Below are positions 61,688 through 64,000 of a DNA stretch of 64,000 bases, one piece after another. The number at the start of each line of letters is the position of its first letter. Positions within the stretch are counted from its first letter, which is position 1. The notes below the pieces were generated by a model, which searched no databases, was not told where the DNA came from, and was given only the letters and a program-made list of their open reading frames with translations. Origin of the DNA: Desulfobacca sp. GTDB lineage: Bacteria; Desulfobacterota; Desulfobaccia; Desulfobaccales; Desulfobaccaceae. The stretch is from assembly GCA_020725545.1 (NCBI GenBank), contig DYEV01000008.1:1-64000 (forward strand). Direction: 5' to 3'. The position numbers were made by a program, and so were the translations under genes.

Positions 61688-63538
61688 ATGCCCGGGGAGG
61701 GAGGCTGCTCTTTGGGCGGTGGTGCTCTGTGGCAGCAGATGCTAGCCAAGCTGACCTGTCTGAGGCAACTGAACCAGGTCTATGCCCAAGCGGCGGCGGC
61801 CCCGGATCGCTGGGAGTTCTTGGCGGCCCTGCTCCAGGTCCTGAAGGTGGAGTATGAGGTGGCCGCTGGCAGTCTGGGCCGCATCCCCCGGGAGGGGCCA
61901 TTGGTCGTGGTGGCCAATCATCCTTTTGGGGGGATTGAGGGGATCATCCTGCCGGATCTGTTGGGCCGGGTGCGGCGGGATGTGAAGATGTTGGCCAACT
62001 ATCTTCTCAAGCAGGTGGTGGAATTGCGGGACCTCTTTATTTTCGTGGATCCCTTCGGCACCCGCACCTCTGCCCATGCCAGTCTGGCCGGACTGCGGCA
62101 GGCGCAGGCCTGGCTGCAACAGGGCGGCGTGCTGGCAGTTTTTCCGGCCGGGGAGGTGTCCCACCTGCACTTAGCCACACGCACGGTGACGGATCCGGCC
62201 TGGAGTCCGACCCTGGGGTGGCTGCTGCGCCAGACCGGGGCTGCGGTCTTGCCCGTCTTTTTTGCCGGCCAGAATGGTCCGTTGTTTCAGGCCTTGGGGT
62301 TGATCCATCCTTTCTTGCGCACCCTGCTTTTGCCCCGGGAGGCCCTGAATAAGGGCGGCAAGACTATCAAGGTTAAAATCGGCCAGGTTATCCGGCCGGA
62401 AATTTTGCGGAACTTAGGGAACGAGGCCGAGGTCATGGCCTATCTGCGGTTGCGCACCTATCTGCTGCAGGGTCACGGCTGTGGGGCAACGCCTCAGCGG
62501 CGGGGTTTCCTCCGGCCTCGTCGCCGGAGTGGCCGTTTCCTGGAAAAGGTGGTGGCCCCCGTAGCTCCCCCGACCCTGGCCGTCGAGGTGGAGCAACTGC
62601 CCGCCAGCCAGCTTTTGCTGGTCAGCGGTACCTATAAAGTCTATTATGCCCATGCCCGGCAGATTCCCTCTCTACTCCAAGAAATCGGGCGCCTCCGGGA
62701 AATCACCTTCCGGGCCGTGGGGGAGGGAACCGGCCAAGCCATTGATCTGGACCGGTTCGATGCCCATTACCTGCATCTGTTCATCTGGCAGGCGGCGACT
62801 CGTGAAGTGGTGGGGGCCTATCGCTTGGGGCGGACGGACCGGATACTGGCGACTCAAGGTCGGGAGGGTCTGTATACCGCGACGCTCTTTGATTTTGCGG
62901 ATAAATTCTTGCGGGATATTCAGCCGGCCCTGGAATTGGGGCGGTCGTTCGTGCGCCAGGAATATCAGAAAAATTATGCAGCCCTGCTCCTCCTGTGGAA
63001 AGGTATCGGCCGCTTCCTGGTCCAGCAGCCACACTATCAGTATCTCTTCGGGCCAGTGTCCATCAGCAATGCCTACAACGAGTTTTCCCAGGGATTATTG
63101 GCTACCTGGCTGAGCATGCATACGTTTCTGCCGGAGTTGGCCCAATACATCCGGCCGAAGCATCCCTTTCACCTGCAGCCAGGTCGTGACCAGGAATTGC
63201 GGCTGGCCCTGGCCGGCACTGAGGCCGTGGAGGACCTGTCCACCCTGCTGGCTGATGTGGATCCCCAGCGCCGGGGCGTGCCGGTGCTTTTACGACAGTA
63301 TCTGAAACTGGGTGGCAAGATCTTGGGTTTTAACCGGGATCCCCAGTTTAACCAGGCCCTGGACGGCCTCATCCTGGTGGACCTGCGGCAGACCCCGGCC
63401 GCGGTCTTGCAACGTTATATGGGGCCAGAAGGATGGGTCAAATACATGGGCTGTCAAGGCCAGGCGGAAGGCAATGCCGACGTTTGCCCCGATTGGCCGG
63501 AGCTCACGGCCCACCCTGACTATGCTCCACCCTGCTAA
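61688..63538 (+). CDS. bifunctional acyltransferase, OlsF-like (PlsC domain + N-acyltransferase)
   Basis: About 616 residues. The N-terminal acyltransferase domain has VANHPFGGIEG (variant of the HX4D motif) and FPAGEVSHL. From about residue 290 there is a GNAT-like OlsB/hemolysin domain (LVSGTYKVYYAHARQIPSLL, ITFRAVGEGTG, LFIWQAATREVVGAYRLGRT in parts). This two-domain order matches OlsF, which makes ornithine or glycine lipids. The start may be TTG 61712, which has GGGGAGGGAGG upstream, rather than ATG 61688. The nearby psd supports a lipid locus. Confidence 0.86.
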   Translation: MPGEGGCSLGGGALWQQMLAKLTCLRQLNQVYAQAAAAPDRWEFLAALLQVLKVEYEVAAGSLGRIPREGPLVVVANHPFGGIEGIILPDLLGRVRRDVKMLANYLLKQVVELRDLFIFVDPFGTRTSAHASLAGLRQAQAWLQQGGVLAVFPAGEVSHLHLATRTVTDPAWSPTLGWLLRQTGAAVLPVFFAGQNGPLFQALGLIHPFLRTLLLPREALNKGGKTIKVKIGQVIRPEILRNLGNEAEVMAYLRLRTYLLQGHGCGATPQRRGFLRPRRRSGRFLEKVVAPVAPPTLAVEVEQLPASQLLLVSGTYKVYYAHARQIPSLLQEIGRLREITFRAVGEGTGQAIDLDRFDAHYLHLFIWQAATREVVGAYRLGRTDRILATQGREGLYTATLFDFADKFLRDIQPALELGRSFVRQEYQKNYAALLLLWKGIGRFLVQQPHYQYLFGPVSISNAYNEFSQGLLATWLSMHTFLPELAQYIRPKHPFHLQPGRDQELRLALAGTEAVEDLSTLLADVDPQRRGVPVLLRQYLKLGGKILGFNRDPQFNQALDGLILVDLRQTPAAVLQRYMGPEGWVKYMGCQGQAEGNADVCPDWPELTAHPDYAPPC

Positions 63539-63642
63539 TAATTTATTAACAAATTTCTAACTTTTCGGTATTAATCAGCTAGTGTATATTCAATAAATGA
63601 AAAATAACTGGCTAAACAACCGGATTTTAGCAGGGGGTAGCG

Positions 63643-63903
63643 ATGAATTTTCTGAAAGATGCTTTTAAAGGTTCCTTGACGAATATTTTAGTGGTGGCTG
63701 GAGTGGCCATTGCCGCGCCGGTGGTCTTGCCGGTGGTCATGAGCATGGCGCGGCCCTTAGTCAAGGGGGTCATCAAAGGCGGCTTGGCTTTGGCGGATAA
63801 AGTGCAGGAGATGGTGGCCGAGACGGGCGAGCAGATCAGCGATTTAATGGCAGAAGTCAGGGCCGAACGGGCCGCCACGATGAAGCCGACGGAGAAGGTC
63901 TAA
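63643..63903 (+). CDS. DUF5132 membrane protein
   Basis: 86 residues. A hydrophobic N-terminal segment (ILVVAGVAIAAPVVLPVV) is followed by an amphipathic, acidic helix (LADKVQEMVAETGEQISDL). The pattern is that of DUF5132 proteins, often encoded next to HMA-like or P-type ATPase genes. Preceded by GGGGGTAGCG. Followed by a gene cut by the window edge. Confidence 0.8.
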   Translation: MNFLKDAFKGSLTNILVVAGVAIAAPVVLPVVMSMARPLVKGVIKGGLALADKVQEMVAETGEQISDLMAEVRAERAATMKPTEKV

Positions 63904-63933
63904 GGAATCCTGCCGCCATACGGAGAACAGGTT

Positions 63934-64000
63934 ATGGTCCCCGAGACGGAAGGTTTGGGCCGACTAGCCGCCTCGGTCCGGCGGGCCACCCTTGGCCTTT
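63934..64000 (+). CDS. start of an unidentified gene (truncated by window end)
   Basis: ATG 63934 follows CGGAGAACAGG. The 22 codons present (MVPETEGLGRLAASVRRATLGL) are too few to identify the product. It is likely cotranscribed with the DUF5132 gene. Confidence 0.5.
   Translation, partial: MVPETEGLGRLAASVRRATLGL

Overview
The window looks like a chromosomal segment of a high-G+C Desulfobacterota (deltaproteobacterial) anaerobe, perhaps near the Desulfobacca/Syntrophobacter lineages. Signs of this are the flagellar FlhG/FliA pair, NtrC-type sigma-54 signalling, a NIL-domain ferredoxin, a polyferredoxin, feoAB, a 2-hydroxyacyl-CoA-dehydratase-like protein with its activase ATPase, a PurSL fusion and an apparent selenocysteine codon. 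The assignment is inferred from gene content. Most of the window is densely packed housekeeping genes in short operons. No prophage, integrase, transposase gene or CRISPR array was seen.

Layout: 1-6056 holds two secreted hypothetical proteins, tRNA-Ala(GGC) with its terminator, and a recJ / UPF0173 hydrolase / K+ channel run. 6057-9501 holds a lipoprotein, hisB, and flhG-fliA behind a candidate sigma-54 promoter. 9701-16116 holds adenine deaminase, a radical SAM protein, an ornithine cyclodeaminase-like enzyme, a small zinc-ribbon protein and phosphoglucose isomerase. 16147-25669 holds a histidine kinase/NtrC pair, threonine synthase, an MFS carrier, a NIL ferredoxin and purSL. 25989-29574 holds a nucleotidyltransferase relic, a polyferredoxin with an ArsR regulator, and hisI-hisG. 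29600-30270 holds two tandem structured RNA units. 30413-39588 holds panE, an HTH-Zn protein, an M20 peptidase behind an activase/HgdB-like pair, a thioredoxin, yggS, feoAB and a GIY-YIG protein. 39851-46737 holds pyrR, two uncharacterised proteins, yjbQ, rsmG and the xdhC-mocA-selenoprotein operon. 46834-55962 holds a phosphatase, a membrane protein, an ABC exporter, a HerA-like ATPase and a P-type ATPase. 56276-64000 holds a cyclodeaminase, a PHP-glycosyltransferase fusion, phosphatidylserine decarboxylase, a methyltransferase, an OlsF-like acyltransferase fusion and a DUF5132 protein.

Two features stand out. (1) At 46471-46737 an 88-codon gene, overlapping the end of mocA and with its own ribosome binding site, is interrupted by an in-frame TGA exactly where a heavy-metal-associated (HMA) domain should carry the first Cys of CxxC. 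This gives UxxC, and a short hairpin with a G at the head of its loop follows at the expected distance. It reads as a small selenoprotein encoded with xdhC and mocA. (2) At 29625-29734 and 30016-30126 (minus strand) lie two homologous, roughly 110-nt RNA units. Each has a sigma-54-type -24/-12 promoter, a 5' hairpin, C-rich anti-Shine-Dalgarno-like unpaired stretches and a perfect intrinsic terminator. The stems show compensatory changes between copies. They look like a duplicated sigma-54-dependent small RNA.

Secondary points are an FlhG that has lost its key Walker A and switch residues, a possibly leaderless ArsR gene under a consensus sigma-70 promoter, MITE-like repeats with GTTGCAAAACC ends, and a nucleotidyltransferase gene that has lost its catalytic core.
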